Below, one piece after another: positions 10,977 to 19,515 of a DNA stretch of 64,000 nt (positions are counted from its first letter, which is position 1; each line of letters starts with the position of its first letter). The stretch is from Paenibacillus sp. oral taxon 786 str. D14 (GTDB lineage: Bacteria; Bacillota; Bacilli; Paenibacillales; Paenibacillaceae). Position numbers and translations under genes: made by a program. The notes under the pieces are model-generated. The model made no database searches. It was not told where the DNA came from and saw nothing but the letters and a program-made list of their open reading frames with translations. The stretch covers positions 50,871-114,870 of the forward strand of contig NZ_GG695971.1 in assembly GCF_000159955.1 (NCBI RefSeq), in the 5' to 3' direction.

Positions 10977-12334
10977 AGGAGAAGGTCAAATCGCTGACGC
11001 TGGCCTTGCTGGTCGCGTGCAGTTTGGTACAGAGTTATTTTCTTATCTATCAGTTGCCGGGCAGCAATCCGGTGGTCAAGTCGGAGAGCGACTATATCCG
11101 TACGGAGAACATGGGGACAACCCTGGAAGCGGATGTGATGCTCTTTCCGGCGCAAATCGCCGTGCATTTGGGCGAGGAACGGCACACCGTGTTTTATCCG
11201 GATTCGACGTTCTACAAGTTGATCTACAACCGGCTGAAGGGCCGCCAGTTCGACGGGTTCCAGCGATACGACATCGATAATATGAATTGGACGGACATTC
11301 GCAGCAAGGATATCGGTGTGGAACTGGACTTTGGCGGAGGCGTACCTGTGGAGCTGCTGCAGAAGGTGATGCAGATCGCGCCGGACCCGCTGTTTGACGC
11401 GGAGAGCGTTAACCGGCTGATGATCTTTAACTCGGGAAGCGACGATCAGGTGCGCGTGTTCTTCTTTAGCTCGCGAGGCGACGTGGTGTACGAGGCAACC
11501 AAGGCCGATTTGACGGTGCAGGACGTGCAGCAACAGGTTGATTTTGGCAAGGATTGGGTGCCGTATACGTTAACGGATGGCTATTATGTCCCCGAGAAGT
11601 CAATTGATTTGGTCGAAACCGGCTTGAACATCGGGTTGTATACGACGGAGCAGATGCAGCGAAGCTTGTTCTTTGATCCGAGCATCACCCGGTACATCCG
11701 GGAAAAAGACGGCTCCGAAATCTACACGGACAGTAAACGCAGCCTTCAGGTTAAGCAGAACCGGAACTGGATCAACTACACCGATCCGGCGGCTCCTTCA
11801 GCGGGCGAGAACAGCCCAAGCAAGAACGTGCTGTCGGCGATTGACTTCGTGAACCAGCACGGCGGCTGGAACGGCAATTACCGGTTGGAGCAAACGACCG
11901 AAGGAGTTGAGGAAGACCAGCATCGGGTGGTGTTCCAGCAGTATTACGGAACCGGGCAATTTGGCTCCTTCCCGATCATCGACCTGTCGACGTTCCATTA
12001 CGGAGCGATCACGCTGGAAATGCGTCAAGGCACAATCACCGGCTATGAACGGTCGTTGATTTACGGCTCCGGCGGCAGCTGGGAGAAGAAAGTCGTCTCT
12101 CTGCCCGGCGGCAAGGCGTTGCGGGAGAGCATTGCGGCGCTTAAGGCGGAGGCGCGGATTGCCAACTTATATCCGGCGTACTTGCCTTCTCTCACCGAGC
12201 AGGGGCTGCTGCTGAAGCCGACTTGGGTAGTCGAGCTAAGCAACGGCGCGACCCGGGTGCTGAGCTTGGGAGCGGTGGAGAAGACCGGAGCGGATGTGGA
12301 CACGGGTGCAGGTTCAGGAACGGCTACGAAGTAG
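10973..12334 (+). CDS. yycH: WalK accessory protein YycH
   Basis: This is a membrane-anchored extracytoplasmic partner that modulates WalK through membrane-helix contacts. It starts at GTG overlapping the walK stop (GTGA), behind AAGGAGG. An uncleaved signal anchor spans about residues 6-27, followed by a roughly 420-residue extracellular region of YycH architecture and an acidic Gly/Thr-rich tail. Sequence conservation in this family is low. The assignment rests on topology, length (453) and the fixed place between walK and yycI. Confidence 0.88.
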   Translation: MKEKVKSLTLALLVACSLVQSYFLIYQLPGSNPVVKSESDYIRTENMGTTLEADVMLFPAQIAVHLGEERHTVFYPDSTFYKLIYNRLKGRQFDGFQRYDIDNMNWTDIRSKDIGVELDFGGGVPVELLQKVMQIAPDPLFDAESVNRLMIFNSGSDDQVRVFFFSSRGDVVYEATKADLTVQDVQQQVDFGKDWVPYTLTDGYYVPEKSIDLVETGLNIGLYTTEQMQRSLFFDPSITRYIREKDGSEIYTDSKRSLQVKQNRNWINYTDPAAPSAGENSPSKNVLSAIDFVNQHGGWNGNYRLEQTTEGVEEDQHRVVFQQYYGTGQFGSFPIIDLSTFHYGAITLEMRQGTITGYERSLIYGSGGSWEKKVVSLPGGKALRESIAALKAEARIANLYPAYLPSLTEQGLLLKPTWVVELSNGATRVLSLGAVEKTGADVDTGAGSGTATK

Positions 12335-12443
12335 TGTGCGTGGTACTCGCGTAAGGTTGGCGCGGATGGGCTTAGAGCCGAGGCAGTGGCGTTGAATGTG
12401 CTTCTTAATCAGAGACTTAATCTGAACGAAAGGGGGGTGAACC

Positions 12444-13193
12444 ATGGATTGGGGACGGGCGAAAAACGTGTTGATCTACGCCTTTTTGCTGCTGAATCTG
12501 GTGCTGGGCTATCAACTGTGGAACGATCTGCGGGAGCAGGCCGACTCCAACCTGGATATCACCGCCCTGGAAAATAACACGCAGCAGGCGATGGATGAGA
12601 AGAACATTCGCGTGCTCGCCAAAATTCCGACGGAGACGCCGGAGCTGCCCAAGATCGCTTACCGGTTCTTGGACGATTCGCAAAGCGGCAAGCTGATCGA
12701 ACTGCCGGTGCCGGTGGACAGCAGGCTGATTTTTGCACCGCGGGAGTTAACGGCTGCGTTGAAGGACAGCATTCCGGACATCGGGGATTACCGCTATGAC
12801 GAAGTGGCGAGCAGCGCAGACGTGTTCGTTCTGCACCCGCTGGTGGACGGGAAATGGCCGCTCTTCAAAATCGAGCTCAAGCTGTTGGGCAGCAATCAGA
12901 AGATCATTTCGTACCAGCGCCGTGCGATTGAGATCAGCTATCCGGAGGAAGAGAAGCCACAGCGTGTGCTTTCGGCCTCCAAGGCGCTTGGCAACTTGAT
13001 CGAGAACTTCCTGCCGGAAGGCTCGGTTGTGACCGAGGTCGAGTTAGGATATTACGGCGAGGTGTTCGATTCGGACGCGCATCTGCCGGCTGCTCCGGCA
13101 TGGCGATTTATGCTGGAGAGCGGCAAGGAGTATTACGTGCAGGGCATCAGCGGTGATGTCATTAGTCCGAATACAGAGAAAACGAAGGAGTAA
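12444..13193 (+). CDS. yycI: WalK accessory protein YycI
   Basis: The N-terminus MDWGRAKNVLIYAFLLLNLVLGYQLW is the conserved YycI anchor helix; the rest is extracellular and resembles the second half of YycH. At 249 residues it is typical. The ATG follows AAAGGGGGGTG. The 109-bp space from yycH is wider than other junctions in the operon but holds no clear terminator. With YycH it would form the heterodimer that restrains WalK. Confidence 0.9.
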   Translation: MDWGRAKNVLIYAFLLLNLVLGYQLWNDLREQADSNLDITALENNTQQAMDEKNIRVLAKIPTETPELPKIAYRFLDDSQSGKLIELPVPVDSRLIFAPRELTAALKDSIPDIGDYRYDEVASSADVFVLHPLVDGKWPLFKIELKLLGSNQKIISYQRRAIEISYPEEEKPQRVLSASKALGNLIENFLPEGSVVTEVELGYYGEVFDSDAHLPAAPAWRFMLESGKEYYVQGISGDVISPNTEKTKE

Positions 13194-13202
13194 TGGGAGA
13201 TT

Positions 13203-14009
13203 ATGGGGATCCGATTTTCGGTGCTGTCGAGTGGTTCGACGGGAAATGCAACACTGGTGGCCAATGGGGAAGTCACACTGATGATCGATGCCGGCTTTAG
13301 CGCCAAACGCATCGAAGAACTGATGATGGAGCGCGGGGTGAGCGGGCAGGATTTGACAGGCATTCTGGTTACGCATGAGCATTCGGACCATATCAAGGGC
13401 TTAGGCGCGGTGGCGCGAAAATACAATCTGCCGGTATACGCTAACGAAAAGACGTGGGCAGCCATGGAAAAGGCGATTGGGAACCTCGCAGACGACCAAC
13501 GCTGTATTCTGGGGACCGGAGAAACCCGCGATTTCGGCTCGCTCCGCGTGGAGTCGTTCGCCATCTCGCATGACGCCGCTGAGCCGGTGGGCTACAACTT
13601 TTACGACGGCAAGGAGAAGCTGAGCGTATGCACCGACCTGGGCTATGCCAGTGACAAGGTGAAGGAAGCGATATATGATGCCGATGTGCTGGTGCTTGAG
13701 GCGAATCACGATATCGAGATGCTGCGGATGGGACGTTACCCGTGGAACATCAAGCGGCGTATCCTCGGCGACTTGGGGCACTTGTCCAACGACGCGACCG
13801 GGGAGCTGATGAGCGAGATTCTGAACGGCCGTCTGAAGCGGACGTATCTGGCCCACCTCAGCCGCGAACACAATATGCTCGATCTGGCTAAGATGGCGGT
13901 TCGCAGCGCCATGGAGGATCGCGGCTGCTTCTTCAAGGACAGCGAATTCAAGCTATGCGATACGTACTATGACCGGCCGACGCCGTGGGATGTGGTGAGC
14001 GAGCGTTAG
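13203..14009 (+). CDS. walJ: WalJ (YycJ) metallo-beta-lactamase-fold hydrolase
   Basis: This is a dinuclear-metal hydrolase, proposed in other Bacillota to be a 5'-3' DNA exonuclease linked to cell division. The metal motif THEHSDH is intact, with further ligands in CTDLGY and ANHD and a late His in LAHLSREHN. The length of 268 is normal. It begins 10 bp after yycI and ends the operon at the hairpin near 14213. In most relatives htrA follows directly; here it is 10 kb away. Confidence 0.94.
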   Translation: MGIRFSVLSSGSTGNATLVANGEVTLMIDAGFSAKRIEELMMERGVSGQDLTGILVTHEHSDHIKGLGAVARKYNLPVYANEKTWAAMEKAIGNLADDQRCILGTGETRDFGSLRVESFAISHDAAEPVGYNFYDGKEKLSVCTDLGYASDKVKEAIYDADVLVLEANHDIEMLRMGRYPWNIKRRILGDLGHLSNDATGELMSEILNGRLKRTYLAHLSREHNMLDLAKMAVRSAMEDRGCFFKDSEFKLCDTYYDRPTPWDVVSER

Positions 14010-14016
14010 CATATAT

Positions 14017-14192
14017 TGTATATGATTTTTCGAATATAATGTGTTGCGGATAGAGGAAAACGGTGAATTGTATTCGATTTTTCATATAGAATCGGGCCGA
14101 TTGACCTTTCGAGGCAAGAATGTGTATGAAAAATCGAATAGATTGGGTTGAAATCGCCGAAACTGGCGAAATGTATTCGATTTTTCGCATAC
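14017..14192. repeat. Cluster of four 20-bp motifs at about 52-nt spacing
   Basis: The core TATTCGATTTTTC recurs at 14017-14037 (variant), 14069-14088 and 14172-14192 on the plus strand and, inverted, at 14122-14141. Starts are 52, 53 and 50 nt apart. The third and fourth copies can pair over about 20 bp around a 30-nt loop. The spacers share no obvious identity. It fills the gap between walJ and the terminator. Confidence 0.75.
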
Positions 14193-14212
14193 ATTTACCG
14201 CGTAGACAAGAA

Positions 14213-14253
14213 GACCGCCTGGTTGGGATGGGATCCCCAGGCGGTCGTTTTTA
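14213..14253. terminator. Bidirectional terminator between walJ and the GH4 gene
   Basis: GACCGCCTGG (14213-14222) pairs perfectly with CCAGGCGGTC (14237-14246). GTTTTTATT follows on the plus strand; the minus side has a weaker TTCTT. It lies between convergent walJ and the GH4 gene. Confidence 0.85.
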
Positions 14254-15651
14254 TTATAGCTCCCACCCCGGCAAATACGCCTTGGTGTTGTTCAGCATCG
14301 TTGTGAACAGCTCCTCCGCTTGCGAAGGAGTCAAGGTGGAGAGCAGCGGGTCGTTCAGGAAGGCGCGGAAGGCTAAGTCGCGATCCTTGGTTAAGGCTGC
14401 TTTCAGAATCGTCTCCTGGTTGTAGACGTGCCGGGTAACCAGATTGTTGATGTCCTCCGGCAAGCTGCCCGCCATCACCGGCTGGACGCTGTTCGCACCG
14501 AATACGGCGTTCGTCTCCACGACGGCGTTCAGCGGCAGTGAAGCCACTTGACCGCGGTTCGGCAGGTTGACGTTGGTGATCATCGGGGCGCTGGCACCGG
14601 TCAAGCTAAGCAGCATGGCGATCCCTTCCTCGCCGCTGGATTTGAGCGAGAACGTCTCCTCGCCGGCAACAAGACGGCGGCTGCGCTCCCGCAGCTTCTG
14701 CAGATTGTTGATCCGCCAGTCGACGGTCGTCAGGCCGAATTTCCACTGCTTTACGTGCTCGGGGCTTCGCAGATACCAGGTGTTTGGCATAAATTCGGCC
14801 AAATGTCGGTCACCGGCAGCGGCGATCAGGCCGAAGCGGCGGAACAGGTCGAAATGAATGCGGTTCGCGGATGCAAAGCTGTTGTTCATCCAGTGGTCTT
14901 TTTGCCCATGGGTACTAAAGCCTTCTTCGGCATATTTCTCGGCAAAAGCCTGATATAGCGGGAATAGGTCCGTACCGCGATAGGAAGCACGGTCCAGCCA
15001 AGTGAAATGGTTAATCCCCAGCACATTTACCTCGATCTCTTGGCGCCGGACACCGGTTACCCCCGTCATGTCCTCCAGCATCTCGGCAAGCAGCTCCTGC
15101 GTGCCGAAGACCTCATGGCAGCAGCCGAAGGCTTTGATGCCCGGGAACACCTCGTACAGCGTGCGGGTCAGGACGCTCATCGGGTTCGTGTAATTGATGA
15201 CCCAGGCGTTGGGGGCATGGTCGCGAATTGCTTCGGCGATTTCTACGTACATCGGGATACTGCGCAGCGCGCGAATCGCTCCGCCCGGGCCGACGGTATC
15301 GCCCACAGACTGGTAGATGCCGTAAGCCTCCGGTGCGTGCACGTCGGAGCGCATCTCCTCGAACGTTCCGGGAAGGATGGAGATGATGACAAAGTCGGAA
15401 CCCTTGAGCGCTTCTGGCAATGTCTGCACCGCTTCGTAACGCCAGCGTCCCACCGCATCAGGATGATCTTGTAAACGGTTACCAATGATCTCATTTGCTT
15501 GGGCTGCCTCAAAGTCGATATCGTATAAGGCCACGTGTCCCGAAAGCGCCGGTTCCAGAGCCAAATCGCTCATTAATCCCCAGGCCCAGCCGCGGGAACC
15601 GCCGCCGATATAAGCGATCTTCAAATGTTTAACCATTGTGGCTTCTTGCAT
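14254..15651 (-). CDS. GH4 glycosidase, probable alpha-galacturonidase (LplD-like)
   Basis: GH4 enzymes hydrolyse glycosides by an NAD+- and divalent-metal-dependent redox mechanism. The Rossmann motif IAYIGGGSRGW is at the N-terminus, NYTNP is in the middle, and the metal/substrate signature reads CHEV. Within GH4 the residues after this Cys sort substrates, and CHEV is the signature reported for B. subtilis alpha-galacturonidase LplD. The GINHFTW motif is present. The start is the ATG after AAGGGAGTGAACG; an earlier one lacks a site. It is 465 residues long. It is divergent from an AraC regulator and next to a carbohydrate importer, so oligogalacturonide or a related uronide is the most likely substrate class. 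Confidence 0.85.
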   Translation of the reverse strand: MQEATMVKHLKIAYIGGGSRGWAWGLMSDLALEPALSGHVALYDIDFEAAQANEIIGNRLQDHPDAVGRWRYEAVQTLPEALKGSDFVIISILPGTFEEMRSDVHAPEAYGIYQSVGDTVGPGGAIRALRSIPMYVEIAEAIRDHAPNAWVINYTNPMSVLTRTLYEVFPGIKAFGCCHEVFGTQELLAEMLEDMTGVTGVRRQEIEVNVLGINHFTWLDRASYRGTDLFPLYQAFAEKYAEEGFSTHGQKDHWMNNSFASANRIHFDLFRRFGLIAAAGDRHLAEFMPNTWYLRSPEHVKQWKFGLTTVDWRINNLQKLRERSRRLVAGEETFSLKSSGEEGIAMLLSLTGASAPMITNVNLPNRGQVASLPLNAVVETNAVFGANSVQPVMAGSLPEDINNLVTRHVYNQETILKAALTKDRDLAFRAFLNDPLLSTLTPSQAEELFTTMLNNTKAYLPGWEL

Positions 15652-15787
15652 ATCGTTCACTCCCTTGATTGATGTTACAATAAACATAGAGCAAAAATAG
15701 AAAAGTTACTGCACGAATTTTGTTAATTTGAGCTGGCATTCTACATTTTTTGCTGTCGAGAGACGAGCGTGTTGGGAGGGGAGCAGA

Positions 15788-16669
15788 ATGACGTTGGAAG
15801 GGCAGTTAGCGCCGATTCGCCGGATGCTGTTCATCGAGGCAGCGAAGCAGCCCGGGCGGTTCTCGATGGATGGGGAGCATTTTCACGATGCGTGGGAGAT
15901 TTATTATCTGGTGTCCGGGGAACGGTGTTATTTCATCAAGGATCAAATCTATCGCATCGGTGCAGGCGATCTGGTGTTGATCCCGGTGAATGTGCTGCAC
16001 AAGACATCGCCATCGGGGAAGCTGTCGCAGCCCCATGAGCGGATCCTGGTGAATTTCCGTACGGAGGTGGTGAGCGCGCTGCTGCCCGGGAGGGAGGAAG
16101 AGCTGGAGCAACTTTTTGCCAAGTATCCGGTTCTGCGTTTAAGCGCCGAGGAGCAGCAGCTTGTGCAACAGCTGTTAGCTCGTATGCTGGCAGAGCAGAA
16201 GCAGCAGGCAGGCGGATATGAGGAATATTGCCAACTGCTGCTGGCTGAGTTGCTGCTTAACCTGCTTCGCATGGCGAACGCTCGGCCAAACCATGATGGG
16301 GAAGAAGGGGGCGGGAAACGCCCCTACCGGGAAATCGCTGAAGTCGCCCGCTACATCAATGCGCATTACGATGAGAATCTCAGCTTAAGCGATCTCGCCA
16401 ATCGATTTCATCTCAGCCCGTATTACCTCAGCCATCTCTTCCCCAGAGTTACCGGGCTGACGCTGGTCGCTTACATTAACCGCGTCCGCATCGAGGAAGC
16501 CTGCGCGCTGCTGCGCGAAACGGAGCTGCCTGTGACCGAGATCGCGTACCGCGTTGGCTATCAAAGCGGCACCCACTTTGGACGCGTGTTCAAGAAGGCC
16601 AAGGCGGTGTCGCCGCAAAGCTACCGGCGCGAGCAGCGGATGCTCAGCGGCGGGGCGGGGGTGCGGTAA
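15788..16669 (+). CDS. AraC-family regulator with cupin sensor
   Basis: The N-terminal half (about 20-110) is a cupin-like ligand domain (EHFHDAWEIYYLVSG, GDLVLIPVNVLHK). The C-terminal 100 residues hold two helix-turn-helix motifs ending YRVGYQSGTHFGRVFKKAKAVSPQSYRRE. The ATG at 15788 follows GGGAGGGGAGCAG; upstream in-frame starts have no site. It is transcribed away from the GH4 gene across a 136-bp shared promoter region, so it probably senses the released sugar and controls that gene. It has 293 residues. Confidence 0.88.
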   Translation: MTLEGQLAPIRRMLFIEAAKQPGRFSMDGEHFHDAWEIYYLVSGERCYFIKDQIYRIGAGDLVLIPVNVLHKTSPSGKLSQPHERILVNFRTEVVSALLPGREEELEQLFAKYPVLRLSAEEQQLVQQLLARMLAEQKQQAGGYEEYCQLLLAELLLNLLRMANARPNHDGEEGGGKRPYREIAEVARYINAHYDENLSLSDLANRFHLSPYYLSHLFPRVTGLTLVAYINRVRIEEACALLRETELPVTEIAYRVGYQSGTHFGRVFKKAKAVSPQSYRREQRMLSGGAGVR

Positions 16670-16723
16670 AAGGGAAGTGGTACAGGTTAACGTAACGACC
16701 TTAACCCGCATCATCGCCGCTCT

Positions 16724-18496
16724 TCACTCGCGCTCGGTCAACGGCCGCTCTTCTACCGCGGGCACGGTTAACTCCACCATCGTGCCCAATCCCGGCTTGC
16801 TGCGCATCCGGAAGGTAAATTCGTGCTCATAGGTTAATCTCAAACGCTTGCACGTATTATACAGTCCGACATGCTCCGTCCGCTCCTCGTCGGAATGCAG
16901 CCGCTCCACGAGCTGGCGCAGCTCCTCTGGCGGGATGCCGCAGCCATTATCGATTACGGTAATGAGCAGCCGATCCTCCTTCCGCCGGAATTTCACCTTG
17001 ATCAGGCCATGTCCGTCTTTTTCCTTAATGCCGTGGTAGATGCTGTTCTCAACCAAAGGCTGCAGCACCAGCTTGATCGTGTACAGGCGGGTGATCTCCT
17101 CCTCGTAGTCGAACTGGACGTCGAACTTGTTTTTGTACCTTTTTCGCTGGATATTGACGTAGCTGACGGTGTTAGCGATTTCTTCGCCCCAGGTGACGAT
17201 TTTGGTCGGGTCGCTGAACGAGTAGGAGAGGATATCGGACAAGTCCTCGATCATCTCGCTGGCTTTGTTCGGCTTGCCGGTCAAGGCCACGGACTCCCAA
17301 TACACCGAATGCAGCGTGTTGTACAAAAAATGCGGATTGATCTGCGATTGCAGCGCGAGCAGCTCCATGACCTGGAGGCGGTATTTTTTCTCCAGCAGCT
17401 GGGTTTTGATGTACCGGTGTTCGATAAAATGGGTGATCATGTTCTGGATGATATAGGAGTATTCGTCCCGAACCTTCAAAGGCGGCTTCAACGGCACGCA
17501 GCTGTCGTCGGCCGATTTGATCAAGGTGCGAATCATCTTGAGCTGCTTATAGTTGCGGCGGATCAGGTAAAACGTCAACGCAAACCCGCAGGCGACCGCG
17601 ATCACGGCGAACACCAGCGTGTAGTTGAAAATACGCGTTGGCGTTTTGTATAACTCGCTGTGCGGGATCACCGAGACGTACTTCCACTTGTACCGCTCGG
17701 ATTCAACTTTGGTCACGTTCACCTTGCCTTGGGGCGTGTCCATATCGAAGAAGGACGCCGGATTTTCGGCAATGGACCGGAGTTCGCTCTCCTGCAGCCG
17801 ACCGCCGTGATGATTAGAGAAAATAACGTGGTTCTCCTCATCCAACACAAACAGCTGCTGGTCCGGGTACTTGGTGATGTCGTCCAAAATGCTCTCGATA
17901 TACTTCGGCTTAATGTTCAGAATGATTGCGATCTTTTGCGGCACCAGCACGTTATAGAAGGTGACGATCGGCGTCGCGTCCGATTCGAAATCGTAAAACT
18001 TGATGTTCCGCCGCGACGTCCATTTGGCCGGCGGTCCGGTATAGTCCATAAAAGCATCATACCAAGCGGTATCATAAAAATGATCCAGCGTCACCAGTCC
18101 CCCCACCGACGACAGGAAACGCTGATACGGGTTGTCGACGTACAGGTAAAAGGATTGGATATACGGTTTCGCGCTCGTAAATCCGTTGAGGAAGCTGGAG
18201 ATAATCCGGTATGAAGTGGAGCTTTCGTAGGTGTAATGCGGATTTTTCAATACGGCCGAGAGTTCGTTGAAGATCGCGGTATTATCGTAAAGCGCCAGAT
18301 ACAGCGTATCGATTTCGTTTAGGATCATCTCCAGTTGGGTCTGCGATTGATGAAGCAGGAAGCTGCTGTTCTGGTTGATGTCTCGCTTGATGTCGTGTTG
18401 TGTCGTCAGGAAGGAAAGCGAGCCAAGCAGGACGATGGGCACGAGCAGCGGAACAAGAAACGCGGTCAGCTGTTTGGCGAAATATTTATCTCTCAT
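16724..18496 (-). CDS. YesM-type sensor histidine kinase
   Basis: This is a membrane kinase of the LytS/YesM family. TM1 is at about 10-30, a large extracellular Cache-type sensor extends to about 285, then come TM2 (about 290-312), HAMP, and a His_kinase region with phospho-acceptor His in QSQINPHFLYNTLHS. The HATPase domain contains DNGCGIPPEE and GLYNTCKRL. Its ATG overlaps the stop of the partner regulator gene (ATGA), so they are co-translated. Its position beside the sugar importer suggests it senses an extracellular oligosaccharide, perhaps via the binding protein. Confidence 0.92.
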   Translation of the reverse strand: MRDKYFAKQLTAFLVPLLVPIVLLGSLSFLTTQHDIKRDINQNSSFLLHQSQTQLEMILNEIDTLYLALYDNTAIFNELSAVLKNPHYTYESSTSYRIISSFLNGFTSAKPYIQSFYLYVDNPYQRFLSSVGGLVTLDHFYDTAWYDAFMDYTGPPAKWTSRRNIKFYDFESDATPIVTFYNVLVPQKIAIILNIKPKYIESILDDITKYPDQQLFVLDEENHVIFSNHHGGRLQESELRSIAENPASFFDMDTPQGKVNVTKVESERYKWKYVSVIPHSELYKTPTRIFNYTLVFAVIAVACGFALTFYLIRRNYKQLKMIRTLIKSADDSCVPLKPPLKVRDEYSYIIQNMITHFIEHRYIKTQLLEKKYRLQVMELLALQSQINPHFLYNTLHSVYWESVALTGKPNKASEMIEDLSDILSYSFSDPTKIVTWGEEIANTVSYVNIQRKRYKNKFDVQFDYEEEITRLYTIKLVLQPLVENSIYHGIKEKDGHGLIKVKFRRKEDRLLITVIDNGCGIPPEELRQLVERLHSDEERTEHVGLYNTCKRLRLTYEHEFTFRMRSKPGLGTMVELTVPAVEERPLTERE

Positions 18497-19254
18497 GGGC
18501 TCGAGGGACCGTTTCGGAATTCGCTGGGCGTTTGACCGTAATAGCTTTTAAACGTCCGCGTGAAGTTTTTGGCGTTGCTGTAGCCGACTTTTTCGCTGAT
18601 TTCGTAGGTTTTGTAGCTCACGTCCCGAAGCAGAGCGGCTGCCATTTCCATTTTTGTCTGCAGCACGTAGTCGGAGAAGTTTTGTCCGGTTTTTTGCTTG
18701 AAAAAGAAGCTAAGATAGTTGGCATTCATATGCACAAGCCTCGCGACCTCCTCAAGGGAGGCATTTTTATAGTTGGCTTTGACGTATTCCTTGATCTTCT
18801 GGATAATGAGGCTTTCGCCGCCTTGTCCGGGTGCGGAGGGGTTCGGCCCCAGATCTTGGTTTTCCGCAGCAGCCTCTGCTTCCAGTTCCTCTTTGATCTT
18901 GCCGAAAACATCCAATAGCACATGATATTTGGCCGGCTTCAGAATGTAGTTGATGACGCGAAAATGCAGGGCCTGCTGGGCATATTCAAAATCCCGGTAT
19001 CCGCTGAGAAAGACGACCTTAATCTGCCGCCGGTGGTTGTACAGCTGCTCGGCCAGCTCGATCCCGGACATCACGGGCATCTTAATATCGGTCAGCACGA
19101 TGTCAACGCGCTCGCCTTCGGCGATCAAACGGAGCGCTTCTTGGCCGTTGTTGGCCTGGCCGACGACCTGAAAGCCTACTTCGTTCCACGGAAAATAACT
19201 CGACAACGCTTCGCGCGTCTCCGCTTCGTCATCTACGATTAACAGGTTATACAT
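18493..19254 (-). CDS. YesN-type response regulator (receiver plus AraC domain)
   Basis: The receiver domain has DDE near residue 9 and phospho-acceptor Asp in LTDIKMP. A linker near 125-150 is rich in Glu/Ala and Pro, and the C-terminal AraC-type double HTH ends FTRTFKSYYGQTPSEFRN. It is 253 residues, shorter than classical YesN of about 370 because the central domain is missing. It is the first gene of a two-gene operon divergent from the ABC transporter, whose promoter it presumably activates. Confidence 0.92.
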   Translation of the reverse strand: MYNLLIVDDEAETREALSSYFPWNEVGFQVVGQANNGQEALRLIAEGERVDIVLTDIKMPVMSGIELAEQLYNHRRQIKVVFLSGYRDFEYAQQALHFRVINYILKPAKYHVLLDVFGKIKEELEAEAAAENQDLGPNPSAPGQGGESLIIQKIKEYVKANYKNASLEEVARLVHMNANYLSFFFKQKTGQNFSDYVLQTKMEMAAALLRDVSYKTYEISEKVGYSNAKNFTRTFKSYYGQTPSEFRNGPSSP

Positions 19255-19326
19255 TCGCTCACCCCGGCTTCTATGAAGTCAAATGTAATGGCATACATCG
19301 ATTATAGCAGATCGCCCGAAATTGGT

Positions 19327-19340
19327 TGTAAGCGTTTAAA
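19327..19340. promoter_or_regulatory. cre site (CcpA) near the two-component operon
   Basis: TGTAAGCGTTTAAA matches the catabolite-responsive consensus TGWAANCGNTNWCA at 13 of 14 positions. It lies 73 bp upstream of the response-regulator start. Confidence 0.65.
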
Positions 19341-19468
19341 CAACGGACCGCAAACATGTGAAAAAACGATTCTTTTTATAACAAGAAGATACCTTGGAGT
19401 AAAATTTCCGCGAAATGTGATACCTTTTTCTAAGGACAGCTACCTTATCGAAGGGCCGAAGCCGATTT

Positions 19469-19487
19469 TATAATAAAAGCGCTTACA
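19469..19487 (+). promoter_or_regulatory. TATAAT box overlapped by a second cre site
   Basis: TATAAT at 19469-19474 is the likely -10 of the transporter operon. A cre-like palindrome (TAAAAGCGCTTACA, 19474-19487, minus-strand sense) begins at its last base, so CcpA bound here would block initiation. The -35 is weak, suggesting activator dependence. Confidence 0.65.
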
Positions 19488-19515
19488 AATTTAGTGAGTC
19501 CTAAGGGGGAAATGA

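Noticed and set aside
14017..14192. CRISPR-like array
   Set aside because: Only four units, one inverted, repeat ends diverge, and no cas genes are in the window.
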